Assembly (NCBI GenBank): GCA_029532415.1
Contig: JAQOTA010000058.1
Location: 682,001 to 746,000, forward strand
Length of the DNA: 64,000 nt
DNA from: Marasmius tenuissimus
Taxonomy: Eukaryota; Basidiomycota; Agaricomycetes; Agaricales; Marasmiaceae
Direction: 5' to 3'
Of the stretch, positions 45,784-58,275 are shown in pieces (within the stretch, counting starts at the first letter, position 1; each line of letters begins with the position of its first letter). A model generated the notes under the pieces. The model made no database searches and was not told the origin of the DNA. It saw nothing but the letters and a program-made list of their open reading frames with translations. The translations under genes were made by a program, and so were the position numbers.

Positions 45784-46310
45784 AACATGGTTCGGCTGAG
45801 TGGGGAAACCGGTCAGATGGTTCGTGTGCTACACAGAATGTAGATAGATCAAAATAAAATTGCTTTCGTCCCGCACCACTTTTCCACCATCACGCTTGTC
45901 CCTGATTTTACGGATTACCGGCGCCAAGCCTCTTGGGATTGCAGGCGACACCAGGCGACACCCCGCAACACCCCTTCACAGCTCCTCACCCTTCCTCCAA
46001 GTGTCAATTTGGATGATTGCTTGAACTCAAGACGCATGGTTATGCCGCCGCCTCAACAGCTACACCCTGAAGTTCACTGGACTCAACAGCCTTTCGCTCA
46101 TTCAACAACTCAAAGCAATGCTCAGGAGGGAGAACGTTAGACTGCGGGAACGGATCTTGGTGCGTCCTCAACTCAATTACCGCCCCACAAATGACCGGTA
46201 ATGACCGCCCCACGGGTCTGTGTCGAGGTACTTACTGTATACCATCAATCAATAGAACTTTGACTAGACATACAAACAACATCGTAACAGCTTTCCTGGA
46301 AGAATGACAA
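45784..46310. other. Intergenic region between the permease and the enoyl-CoA hydratase gene
   Basis: About 530 bp with no supported gene. A locally repeated CAGGCGACACC(C/A) unit occurs near 45941-45965 (two near copies). It probably carries the rest of the permease promoter and the hydratase 3' UTR. Confidence 0.45.
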
Positions 46311-47703
46311 CTAGAGCTTGTGCCTTATCTCTTTCCTAGCGATTCGTCCAAATTGCACGGCTGGAATTCCGCTGGCGAACCTCTCCGCTTGAGCTAGAGA
46401 AAGTTACTATGAGCTTGCGAACCGAAATCGAAATCGAGATGGAGAAACCTCACCGTAGCTTTCCCTAAGGTTGGCGGCATCTGGATCATTCTTTTCATAT
46501 AAACCTGTACGTAGAAGCTTCCTGACAACGAGCAGCGCCGATGGATCGAGGCCAGTTAACTCATCGAGTACCTTGGCCCTGACTGCCGCATGGAACTCTC
46601 TGTCCGATTGAGAAGGGAATATCTCGCTATGGCCACCGAGATAGGGTTGATGATAAGGACGGTAGGATAAATAGACGACGATAGAAGATAGAGACGTACT
46701 TGACAAACCCGCATTTCAACAGCTCTTGAGCTGTTTTCTTCTTGCCCCATAGGAGAACCTCATTGGCCTGTGCAACGCCCACTAAACGCCAACAGTCAAT
46801 CAATCATTGCCAGTGAACCGATTGACAACGTACTTCGGTTTATGAAGCTGACGCTCGAACCACCCTCGGCAACGATACCTGCATAGGGTTATCCAGGATA
46901 GGGATGTGGTGACACTAGGAGATAAGGCTTGACTGACCAAGGAACGTGAAAGGGACGCTCATCCATGCCTCCGGAACGCAGTAGATGAAATCGAAGTGGC
47001 CAAGCAATGCTATCACGGTAAATCAATCTTGCGTTCCTATATACAATACCATTCGTGAGTTGTACCTGCAGCGATACCTACGGAACTGAATTAGAGAATT
47101 CACGCGGGAAGTAGGATGGAACTTGCCCATGACTGGTCCATTCAGAGCGGCCACCAATATCTTGCTATGGCTATATAGCTGAATATTCCAGTCAGCCAGC
47201 CAACGTAGGGATAACGGAGGACAAGAGGCCTCACAGCACGTCCACAGTCGGTCGTAGTGTGAGCAATACCTCTCAAAAAGGCCACTCTTTCGGTGAATTC
47301 GGTATCGTCGTCAACTTGTGACGAGGGCCTGTCCTTTACATCGGTTCCGCTAAAGAGGGAGCGTAAAGAAGTTCAAGCCGAGCACTGGCGTTTAGATGGC
47401 TGGAACGTACGCGCAGAACCACTTCCCGGTGGCTGGTATAGGACGTGACTGTCAGCTAGAGTTTGTTGTGTTTGTTGTTGCACGCGCTACCTTGCCAGAC
47501 TGTTACTAAAACATCTTCCATCCGGTCTATTTCCCGAAGGGCGTTAGCAAATTTGTTGTAGTCTGCGTACTGGTTTAGGTGTTGGAGGTTATTGAAAATG
47601 GGCCAAAGGTCATACCCGCAGTGGTGATAGCATTGTACGACTTCGGCCTGTTCATCGTAATGGTTGCGATCCTATCAGAAACGTCGACAGTAATCGTGCT
47701 CAT
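46311..47703 (-). CDS. Enoyl-CoA hydratase/isomerase family protein, probably peroxisomal
   Basis: Starts MSTITVDVSDRIATITMNRP, the usual crotonase opening, then NRPKSYNAITTADYNKFANA. The oxyanion-hole loop is FCAGTDVKDRPSS. The second signature GPVMGIAAALLGHFDFIYC is built from three exons, including a 12-nt one. FLGIVAEGGSSVSF carries the acidic catalytic position, and GVAQANEVLLWGKKKTAQEL is the C-terminal helix. The C-terminus is RKEIRHKL, an HKL tripeptide close to the peroxisomal PTS1 consensus. The enzyme likely acts in beta-oxidation (delta3,delta2-enoyl-CoA isomerase or hydratase). One intron has a GCAAGT donor. Confidence 0.88.
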
Positions 47704-48171
47704 CTTTGCTATTCAGAGCTGAACGTAGTGTAGGAAGCAGTTGAAGACTGTAGTTCGAGTTCAAGTTGGATTCGCATTGGATTCGGAGTGTCCTATAAAG
47801 CCGGTTACCGGGCAACAATTTAGCGGGAAGTGGTCACCTGGCAGGTAACGTGCACATGTCAGCCGAGCACTCAAGCTTGATTGTTATGCCGGCGGGAAGC
47901 TGGCTCATCGACGCCACGACCATCTTTGCCCACACTGGGAGAGATGTATCACTCACTAGGTCCTCGTGGGTCCGCATTAGGAAGACACTGAATTAGCCCG
48001 GGCTTGTGCAAAGAAGCAATGAATCAAAACCGAAATTAACCGATACAAAAACATCTGCCGTGAAGCAGTCTATCTGGCGCGTCTTTGAAATCAAGCAAGA
48101 ATCTGCTGCCAATCTGAACCAATAAACTACATACTATTCATGGTATACCCAAGTCAATCCTTGAAAACCCC
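47704..48171. other. Upstream region of the enoyl-CoA hydratase gene
   Basis: 468 bp between two minus-strand genes. It holds the promoter of the hydratase and the 3' UTR of the ARM-repeat gene. No gene seen. Confidence 0.45.
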
Positions 48172-50948
48172 TTATCGGTTCCATGTCTCGAGAGCGCGCC
48201 CGACCGCTTTGGCAAACGTTGCATCTGACCCAGACGCATCGCGCAAGCTTTCGGACAGCTCTTCCAATACAGGAACAACTGTGTCCTTCACTTTACCAAA
48301 GTCCTCCTCTTCCGAGCAGTTTCGACCGACTTGTATCAACAGGGAACAAACGTTGATCCGGACCTCAACCTGGAAGTTGACGGGATTGTCCACGTTCTTC
48401 AAGACCGCAATCAACATATCGAGTGCAGTCCGAGGGACGGGAACAGGTCCACGAGTGGACGGGGTCGCGATTGTCGGAGAGCTCAATTCACTCGCAACAG
48501 ATGTCGAAGCCGAGGGTGGCTCTGCGGGAGCAGGGGGTTCGAGCAGAGTCGATGACAGTATCGCTGTCAGCACCAGCGGAGCTATACACAGATAAAGTTC
48601 AGATCGAGTTTGTACCGAAAAAGGTCCACGAAACACGCACCACCAGATTTCTGCGTGCTCAAAAGGGTCAACGCCACTACGCCCTCGTTAACGAGTAAAG
48701 GATACTTTCCGCTTCGTGCAACAAGGCTAGCCAGGGCAGAGACGCATGGCGTCGTGAGCACGGTACGTATGGCCTCCTCTCTTCGACGTGCCTCGTTTTC
48801 ATCGTTTATGGGATCTTTCGCGAGCGTTGAGGGAGTTCCGCCAATAACGTCGTTGGACCAGAGAGACTTGATCACATTGACGAGTACCCTTGTTCCCTCA
48901 CTCTTGACAGGAACGGAATCGGAACGTTTAACGAGTGCGAGAATTTGTGATAGCCCTGTCTGTGGTGATGGCACATTATCTGAAGACGGTAACACCAAGG
49001 CGTATGTATTTGCGACTAGTCCTAATTTGTCAGTGAGCCGCAAGGGCAAACGAGAGGATGGGGGTTACCGTTAGCATTGCACATGTGCTTCACCACACCT
49101 ATCGCGCTTGTTTGGACTACCTCGGCCATCGCATCTGCCTTCTGGTCCCAAATACCGCATTCGCAAATACGGCGAACTATTTGCGCGTCAGTCAGGTGTT
49201 TCTGTAGGGCTGCTGACTGGAACGAGGACTGTGCCAGATGCTTCAGCAGTCCTAAGACACCGTGTTTGACCTTGATGTCGGTGCTGGGGGATAGAAGTTG
49301 CTGCGAGGTCAAGACATTAGCCAAAGAGTGCGGCTCTGAGAGTAGAACAGAGGCATTTTTCTCTTGAAGAGGGGCACGTTTTTAGTGCTCCGTCGGTATA
49401 GGATTGTGCGACATACGTACCTCGCCTCGCTAGATTTCCTAGTGAAAGGCTTCCGCAAACGACCAGGTCTGAGCGTGCGGAGAATTCTCCTTGCTCAGAC
49501 TTCATATCTTCTACGCATTTTTTCAGCCACGAAACCATTCGTGTGACAAACGCTCCTCCGGGTGTTGCTTTCTCTGAGTCATCCCACAGAACGTCCTCGT
49601 TACGCTCCTCGCCAACAACCTCGACGACGGTCTTGATAAGGGCTGCTTTGCACATGTCGAAAGCTTTCTCTTTGCGTTTGATGTCGAAACTCGGGGGCAT
49701 GGTGCTCCAAAACGGTGAGACAGATCCTTTCTCGAGGAAGTCAAGGATGTATTCGAAGCAGGGAACACCAGAATGCTCCGCGGGAAATTGGTAGCCACGG
49801 GCTAGGGAGAGTCGTACATCCTCAAGGTCAAGAGACAGAGATTCGAGCAGGGTGCAAGACTCTTCTAGGTTCTCGAAATCGGCGTGGAGGAGGCTTTGAG
49901 GTAAGGATGAAGACGCGAATTCTTCGGGGAGGGAGTTTGCGTGCCTGCTGAATGCGACTAGTGGGCCAACCAGGAACGGCAAAACGTCAGGAGTGAATAT
50001 CTGGGGCGCTATCGTGAAGTTTGTCAGCCAAATACGATGTCTACTGGGTTTCCAACGTACTGTCGTCCTTGACATCTTGGAGTTCGGTTATTATTCTCCA
50101 AGCCCAGCTTGAAATCGTAGTTCGCAGACTCCAAGTCTCGTGCGACTCGTCGGGATCAGTGACATTGTCCACGGTGGGGAATTCAATCCAAGAACTGGTG
50201 GGGTAAATGGCGGTAGATAGTTTGAGGACAGTTGTACCAGCTTCGAGCGATGTAAGTCGATGCTTTACAGGCTCTGTGTGATGCTCAGCTCATATTCTCG
50301 AAAGGCGTAAGGAGCGCCTCACCATAACCAACACTGGCGTTGAGCAAGACTCCCATGGTCGTTTTGATCACCTTTAGGTGCGGAGGAGGCAAGCTCAAGG
50401 GTTTGCTATGCGGAGGCGAGGGTATAGATTCCGCATAACCTTCTAGCAGGGCGACGAGAGCTTGGGGAAGGCCGGCGTCCAGCAGTATACCACGATTTTC
50501 ATCTACACCGTTCGAGTAAGCTTTGGAGAAAGAAAAATGCCTTTTGAGTCCCTAACCATGGTCCATGCAAAGGTTGGCTGCAACCCGGAGTATTTCGAGG
50601 ATTGGAGACGTCGATGATATTTCCGGGGTAGCCGAATTTCCTAGAGCTATCGAGTATAGGGATTGCAACGTCCGGGGGAGTGCAGTCTTCCCGAGAATAC
50701 TGTGGTTATCGACTGACGATCTCGTGAGCGACGTCTAATTTTCTGACACAGAACGGAGAAATCGTACCTGGGCCGTCCCTAACTCGCAGGATATCCGCTA
50801 TCGCTTGACTGGTGGTGGTGACATCCTGCCACAGCTTTGCTCCCTCCTCTTCCGATACTGACCCACGAAGCTTATTCTCGGTTTCGCTGAGTCGTGTTTG
50901 CAGAGAAGTCAGGTCTACAGGGTTGGAAGTCTCTTCTGATAAAGACAT
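48172..50948 (-). CDS. ARM-repeat protein, SmgGDS (RAP1GDS1)-like
   Basis: Starts MSLSEETSNPVDLTSLQTRL. A long alpha-helical protein with repeated ARM-like units follows, e.g. LRVAANLCMDHDENRGILLD, AGLPQALVALLEGY, VCGSLSLGNLARR, VKHGVLGLLKHLAQ, ALASLVARSGKYPLLVNEGV. It ends in FAKAVGRALETWNR. The pattern 'NLC.D...R..L...G' and 'LGNLARR' fits the SmgGDS family of small-GTPase exchange factors and chaperones. I am confident of the ARM fold and less so of the function; it could be another ARM scaffold. A disordered Pro/Ala/Ser insert (PPAPAEPPSAS) precedes the last repeats. About nine introns. Confidence 0.72.
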
Positions 50949-51061
50949 GGGGGATGCTGTAGAGGCGATAGAGGCTCATTTTAAAACGAGTATGGCAAGG
51001 AATCGATCATGTTGATTTGAGTGGCTATGCTAATATTTGCCTATGCGTGCCTTACAGAATT

Positions 51062-52514
<1,453 letters not shown>

Positions 52515-52666
52515 GGCTACTTTTCCTTGCAAGAGAGATGGTGGATCGATGATGAGTCGAATTGGAACTGACTCGCAAGGTCCCGGACCCGGGCCGGGGG
52601 TCGAAACGCTACACGATCGTCATCGTTGGCTGGTGCTCCGTCACTTCAACTTAAACTACTGCAACC
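52515..52666. promoter_or_regulatory. 152-bp divergent promoter (aldo-keto reductase / OTU)
   Basis: The intergenic stretch between opposite start codons is GC-rich near 52580-52600 (CCCGGACCCGGGCCGGGGG). No TATA box is seen. Confidence 0.5.
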
Positions 52667-53703
52667 ATGGGCAAGAAGAACAAACTCAAAAAGATCTTAT
52701 CTCCTTCGAATTCCAACCCGACTTCACCTCCACAGGTTCTCGACGACGACGACTTGATGGACGACCTTATAGCCCAAATCGAAACAAACGATAAAGTTTC
52801 AGAGAGAGCGTCGAAAGCAGCTGCAATGCAACATCAACCGCTCGACCCGCCAGGCTCAGAGCAAAAGCAAGACGCGAGGAGTCGCTACGAGGCTCGACAA
52901 GTGAGTGCTGTTGTGTTGAATCAGTCTATATGCTGATGAGTTTATAGGCCAGGAAAGCGGCTGCTCTGGCACAAACATTCGTTGACGATCCCGCAGCAGA
53001 CGCACGGCTTGAGAAAGAAGCAAAGGACGAAGAAAAGGCTATACGTAGAATATGCGACGAGCTTGGTGTTCAAATGTTCGAGGTATGAAGGGTCTGTTCG
53101 TTACTGGAAGTGTTTGATTGTGACGCGATCGACTTTCATCTAGATCAATCCGGATGGACATTGCTTGTTTTCAGCCGTGGCTGATCAGCTTGCTCTTCTC
53201 TCGATACTCTCTTCATCACAAGCAGACTATGCTACCGTCCGAGCTGCAGCATCGAAGTACATGTATACACATCCGGATGACTTCCTACCGTTCCTTCCGT
53301 CCGTGGATGGAGAGGACGGCCCCGGTTCCCAAAATCCTGGGCTTATGTCAATGCAACAGTACGAGAAATATTGTCAGTCCATCCAAAGCACTTCGATGTG
53401 GGGTGGGGAGCCAGAGATACTGGCGTTGAGCCGCGCCTTCAATGTACCAATACATGTCGTGCAATCAGGCTCACCTCCCGTAGTCATTCACAACCCTACT
53501 GGGACGCCCTTGGACGGAGATGTCCGTGATCCAAAGGTGATTCGGATAAGCTACCATCGTCGTATGTATGGCTTAGGAGAGGTCAATTCAATCTTACTAC
53601 CCAACTCATTATGTGTGATTCTGACACTACGTTCTAGCACTACAACTCATTGAGGCCTAAATCCTCGTCGATTACCCAATCATTGCAGAATATATTCTCG
53701 TGA
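52667..53703 (+). CDS. OTU-domain deubiquitinase (OTU6/OTUD6-like)
   Basis: Starts MGKKNKLKKILSPSNSNP, a basic N-terminus followed by a charged coiled region (RSRYEARQ spliced to ARKAAALAQTF). The OTU domain has NPDGHCLFSAVADQLAL with the catalytic Asp and Cys, YMYTHPDDFLPFLP, YEKYCQSIQSTSMWGGEPEI and VIRISYHRRMYGLGE. An intron (53582-53637) precedes HYNSLRP with the catalytic His. It ends LQNIFS. OTU6 proteins act on ubiquitinated ribosomes. A stronger donor (GTATGT, 53562) upstream of the used GTCAAT would delete the His. Confidence 0.93.
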
Positions 53704-53803
53704 AGGAACCCCCTTGTATTCATAGTCCTTATGCCCACTCACAATGCCTGTCTGTTAGATGATGTATCCTCTATACTACAATTACCAGGTTCACCGTCAA
53801 CGG
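53704..53803. other. Convergent intergenic region (OTU / beta-adaptin)
   Basis: 100 bp between convergent stop codons; shared 3' UTR space. Nothing else seen. Confidence 0.5.
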
Positions 53804-56459
53804 TCAGAATAATAAATCCTCTTCTTCGCCGTGTCGTTTTCCGGCCGTCATAGGTTGTGGTGCATCAGCAAGGTAACCCCCAAAGGCACCATCGAGGTTC
53901 GAATAAGGATCATTGGACTGGGATTTAGTGGATGCGGGTGGTATATCATCCTCATCGTCACCGTCGCCAGGCTGACCACCCCGGGAAGTTGGTGACGATG
54001 GCGATGTGGCATCGGATTCGCTAGGTTTGGCTGGTAAAGGTGGTGCATCGCTCGCGATAAGCGGGGCCGTTGTTGCTGTTGCATGGGATTCCTTTGGTCC
54101 AGGACCAGCCACGGTGACACTTTGTGACGGTAGTTGCGACCGAGGTAAGGTCATCAACACTGTTCTGGAGTGGGCATTCAGTGCGGGACTATCTGTGAGG
54201 GCTCTCCCAGCAGCACCGCGAATGAAGGTCTGTAATTGAGAAAAGGAAGTCAACGGTGAATCATGGTTGGGTAGTCAAATCTAAATTCACCTCAGGATTC
54301 TTATGGTATATACTTCCCAACGTTCCTGTGTGGAGGAGTAGTTGGTCAAGGGCTCCCCGATCCATTCTGTCCGAGTCTGTGGTGATAGCAGGCTTCTCCG
54401 CAAGAACAATCTCCCCTGCGACGGTTGGGTTTATAGCGAGCATCCTCCAATACATAAACCCACGATCCCGAAGGTCTGGATTGTCAACATCCTCAGTCGC
54501 GCTTTTCAAGACCTTATGGACCAGTTCTTTGGCTTTCTCCGATTGCGATTTGTAGATGAACAGTTTGACAGAAGCCGTCAGAAGAGCCAGTTGGACCTGA
54601 TGGATGTTGTAGCTTTCGAACGGAAAGCTTTGCGCGTCACTCACCTCTGTCGTCTCGTCCAAGAACGAGTAGCAGAGAACGTCAAGAAGCTCGTCTGCAT
54701 TGTCGATGATGTTCGCGAATTGGCCAATGATCCAGATCATAGATGCCTTTGCCTCCGGTTCATCCAAAGAATCAAGGTTTTCGCAAAGCTTCGGGATAAT
54801 TCCTTCGTACTTTCCTGGATAACGTCGGAATATATCCTTGATCACTATGACCGCTTCCTGGACTACATAGGTGACCTTCGTCTCGATGAGGTTCAGCAGC
54901 GCCTGTATACAGTCGTCCGAAGCAGCTTCCACTTTTATAGCCAGTCTCCCTATAGACCGAACGGCTTTGCGAACAAAGTCGAGGTCGACCTCAGACGCGT
55001 ACCTGACGGAGCGGTGTGAGGGTGAGAGCTGTCCCTGCGCAGGGCTGGAGGTTCACTCACTCCTGTAATTCTGCCAAAACCTCCCTGGCATTTTCAGCTC
55101 GTGCCAGACGGTACATGATCTCCAATTTGGCAAGTTTCACGTAGATCGGGTCGTTGTATTTGCAGAAGAAAACTCGGACGTCGTTCTTCAGAACTTGTGG
55201 CCGGCGTTGTATGATGAGGAGAATGTTCCGGAGGGCAACATACTGTACTTCTGGGCCTGAGGATAGAAGCGTAACTGGGAGCACGGGATAAGAACGCGAA
55301 TTACTACATGATCGGACGCATAACGCACCTAACGGGGGACCCATCTTCTTGCATATGTAGTCGATAAGCTGACGATTGGCGATGTAATTCATCAAGTACA
55401 GAAGCGCCTTGATAGTTGTGAGCACGACTGCCGAGTTACCGTGCTGCAGTTGCACAACTATTCGCTCAGCCATCATCTCCGCATCGACATTCTGTTCTGG
55501 AACGTATCTCAAAAGAGAGTCGAGGATATAGATCTGTCCCCACCTATTCAAAATGTAAGTGAGGTACGTGCGTGCAGAGCCATAATCGACGTACTCAGAA
55601 GCCTCTGGCATCGCTACCAATAGCTTGTTTGCGGTAGCCAGGTTCAGTCTGAAGGTCACCCCATCTTGTCTGTCCCCTATTTCTGAAAGTGCTGCCACGG
55701 CATTGGCGACTACAGTAGCGTTTGAGTCCAACATGAGATCGCGCAAAAGCTCGACGAATCCTTCCTTTTCGGCCCTTCGTGGATCAGCAGTGTACAATTT
55801 CGCAACACATATCGCGGCGGTTTTCCGAACGTATGGATCGCGGTCTTTCAATGCGTGTCGTAGGTTGTCCGTGAGAGCGTCTGTGACAACAGGGATAGGG
55901 ATGTATGACATGGTTCGAATGGCAAGGGCACGGATGAGAGGATTTCGGTCATTACAATCCTGAAAGCGACATCAAATCATGTTATCGGTAGTCAGTCGTA
56001 TTGGACTGACCTGAAGGAAGTTCGGAATGACTAGGTGAATCAGATCAGGCTTCGAACGACCGTAGCTGACGAGAAACAGATACACCACTGAAGTGCTAAG
56101 TCAGGTGGAGGCCGTAAACACGTCATGATCGAGGACTACTTTTCTTGATTTCCAGTAGCGGTGTACCAAGGCACTGAGCGACATCGGTGAACAGAGGGGA
56201 CACTGTCGAACCATGAGCAAGTTATAAACAGTCTTCAAGAATCGTTCTAACTGTCGGTCCCCATCGTGATGTTCGCTACGATCTTCTTCAATGCAGTCTT
56301 CCGCTTCACAAATTTCTTATCCTTCGTCTCCGCTGCTTGAAGCTCAGCGCGGAATTCCTGGGGAATTCGTCAGAGAGATGATAGTCCATGGCATATTGTA
56401 CAACGCACCTCGATCTTCCCGCGCTGGAAAAACTTGGCATCCTGACCGGGCTGAGCCAT
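53804..56459 (-). CDS. AP complex subunit beta (beta-adaptin, AP-1/AP-2 type)
   Basis: Starts [17 protein letters not shown], then [20 protein letters not shown], the beta-adaptin N-terminus. The HEAT-repeat trunk contains [54 protein letters not shown] and [20 protein letters not shown]. The hinge is Ala/Pro/Ser-rich with acidic [10 protein letters not shown] and short motifs ([15 protein letters not shown]). The protein ends EEEDLLF, with no appendage ear. Fungal AP-1 beta subunits can lack the ear, so truncation is not implied. The DLLF and LDGAF motifs fit clathrin binding. It works in clathrin vesicle traffic at the Golgi and endosome (AP-1) or plasma membrane (AP-2); AP-1 is more likely. 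Confidence 0.95.
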
Positions 56460-56656
56460 TCAGAAGTTCCCCTTACAGTCGGCCTAGTGTCACTGTGGTG
56501 ATATTGACGAGATGAGGACGCCGGATGGACAATCCAGCCTAACGTTGTGGTGAAGACGGAGATGGGTTACACAGCCACCTCCTTCCAACAATCGAATTTC
56601 AATTCCTCGGAATATCCTCCAAGGCCTCGGTTCTGACACTCACCATCCTCGCACTC
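56460..56656. promoter_or_regulatory. 197-bp divergent promoter (beta-adaptin / Nepro-like)
   Basis: Intergenic stretch between opposite start codons, with no clear element beyond A/C-rich sequence. No TATA box seen. Confidence 0.45.
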
Positions 56657-57804
56657 ATGAAGCACAGTGCAAAGCTGAAGCGTACAGAACGAGCAGACCT
56701 TCCGCAATCTCACCATCCTAGAGTCGACGCAGCCCTAAAGGACCTCAAACGGCTTTCAAAACGCCTACACTCCGCTCTGTCCACGTACGAGAGCGAACTG
56801 AAGGTCTTGGAACGAATCTATTACAAGAGTAAAAATCAGCATCGCTCTGCCCTTTTCTGGAGACGCATCACCGAAACGAGGCGGTATGGACGACGCGTCG
56901 AACAGACAGACCTCCGCACTTTCGTGGACGCGTTGAGGTTATCATTTTTTCGAGAAGACAAGTGAGTCTGATGCGTCGCCTCGTCTTCCCAGCTCAATCT
57001 TTATTAGCTTGAAACTTCTCAAAGGCTCTTGGACTCATTATCCCAACGAGTCCTATATTTCTTACAAGCTTGACCAATGTTCGTTGTATCGTGATCTTCT
57101 TGAGAAGGTGAGGCATTCCGTATAATTTGCCGTCTGTCCGCTGAGAAGTTCCAGGCAAGCGAGAGGCTGCATGAAACATACAGGTCGGTTCGCTATGACT
57201 TTCACGGGTTTTCGGGAAAGCTCATCACGGAGATCGAGGTTCCTCACGTTGGAACTTCAGTCAGGGGCCTTCATCCATCTGGTTCTGACCGTGGTTGCAA
57301 TCGTATCCAGACTCGCCCTCTTATCCTCGGAACTGGGCGACATTGTGCTTGACATCAAGTCTGCGGTCATCCGTTTGCAAGAGATTTACAAAGTCAGTGA
57401 TAGTATCGCACGGAGTTGCACTCTTGAATGGATGCTCACGCCCGATTAGCCGGTGGAGGCCGATCCACTCCAGGAATACGATGCCGCACACATACAGATT
57501 CCATCTCCAAGCAATGTTGACCAATCTCACGATAGTCAGACCGTGGAATCATCACAGCCTGGTATACCCTCTTCTTCGCCGTCGTCCTTACCACGAGCGC
57601 CGAAAGAGCTGGATGCCGACGCACTACCCAGTGAGTTGCAGTCACTCGAGCTCACCGGCCGCTTGACAAGACTTCGCCCATACAGGAATCGCTGTTCAGG
57701 TTCACAAAGCCACACCGACGTCGAGAAAGGAACAGGTCACCTCGCAACTGCGACCCAAGAAGAAAAAGAAGAATGATGAGATAGATGCTATCTTTGGCTT
57801 GTAA
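56657..57804 (+). CDS. Nepro/RMP1-like protein (DUF4477), RNase MRP-associated
   Basis: Six exons (56657-56961, 57008-57107, 57155-57187, 57261-57392, 57450-57630, 57686-57804) sum to 870 nt, 289 aa. The Nepro_N signature is clear: RIYYKSKNQHRSALFWRR followed by ETRRYGRRV, plus GAFIHLVLTVVAIVSRLALL. The end is a basic motif, KKKKKNDEIDAIFGL, typical of RMP1/Nepro proteins. The family binds RNase MRP, which processes rRNA precursors in the nucleolus. The third intron is ambiguous: a 73-nt GT-AG intron (57188-57260) is preferred, but an inner 22-nt unit (GTTCCT...TTCAG) would also keep the frame and retain 17 residues. Confidence 0.83.
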
Positions 57805-58275
57805 TTGTCTGTAGCAACTAGTTGCCCCACTTCCTGAGGTTGCGAGCGCTATTGTTCTCAGTTGTTCTCCCGAGGATCAAACGCAAACACAAAAAGACAG
57901 TGAAGATGTTGAAGTATAATTGTATTTACACAAATACACCTACAGATTGACTTATACATCCATCTTTACCATCCCCGCGATTGAATTACCAGGAGGGTGT
58001 CAAACCTCTTTGCATTCAAGCAAGGTCACTGACTACCTATTGGGCAACGAGCTAAGCAAGCAAAAGTGATGTAGCGAACTGTGTGCAAGCCCGATGGCGG
58101 TAAACTAAAAAAAGTAGATCACGAAAGCAAACAGGGAAAAAATAGTGAACAGTCCTCAATGGTGGTATATGTAGTGTGTCTCTAAAAGGTCCAAACGGTC
58201 CGTAGGTATCGCATCTGTTTTCAACCTCTATCCCAGATCATGAAAAGGAAAGTCCATTGTCAGAGACAAGTGCCT
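57805..58275. other. Convergent intergenic region
   Basis: About 470 bp, A/T-rich, between convergent genes. It contains 3' UTR sequence of both. No gene seen. Confidence 0.5.
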
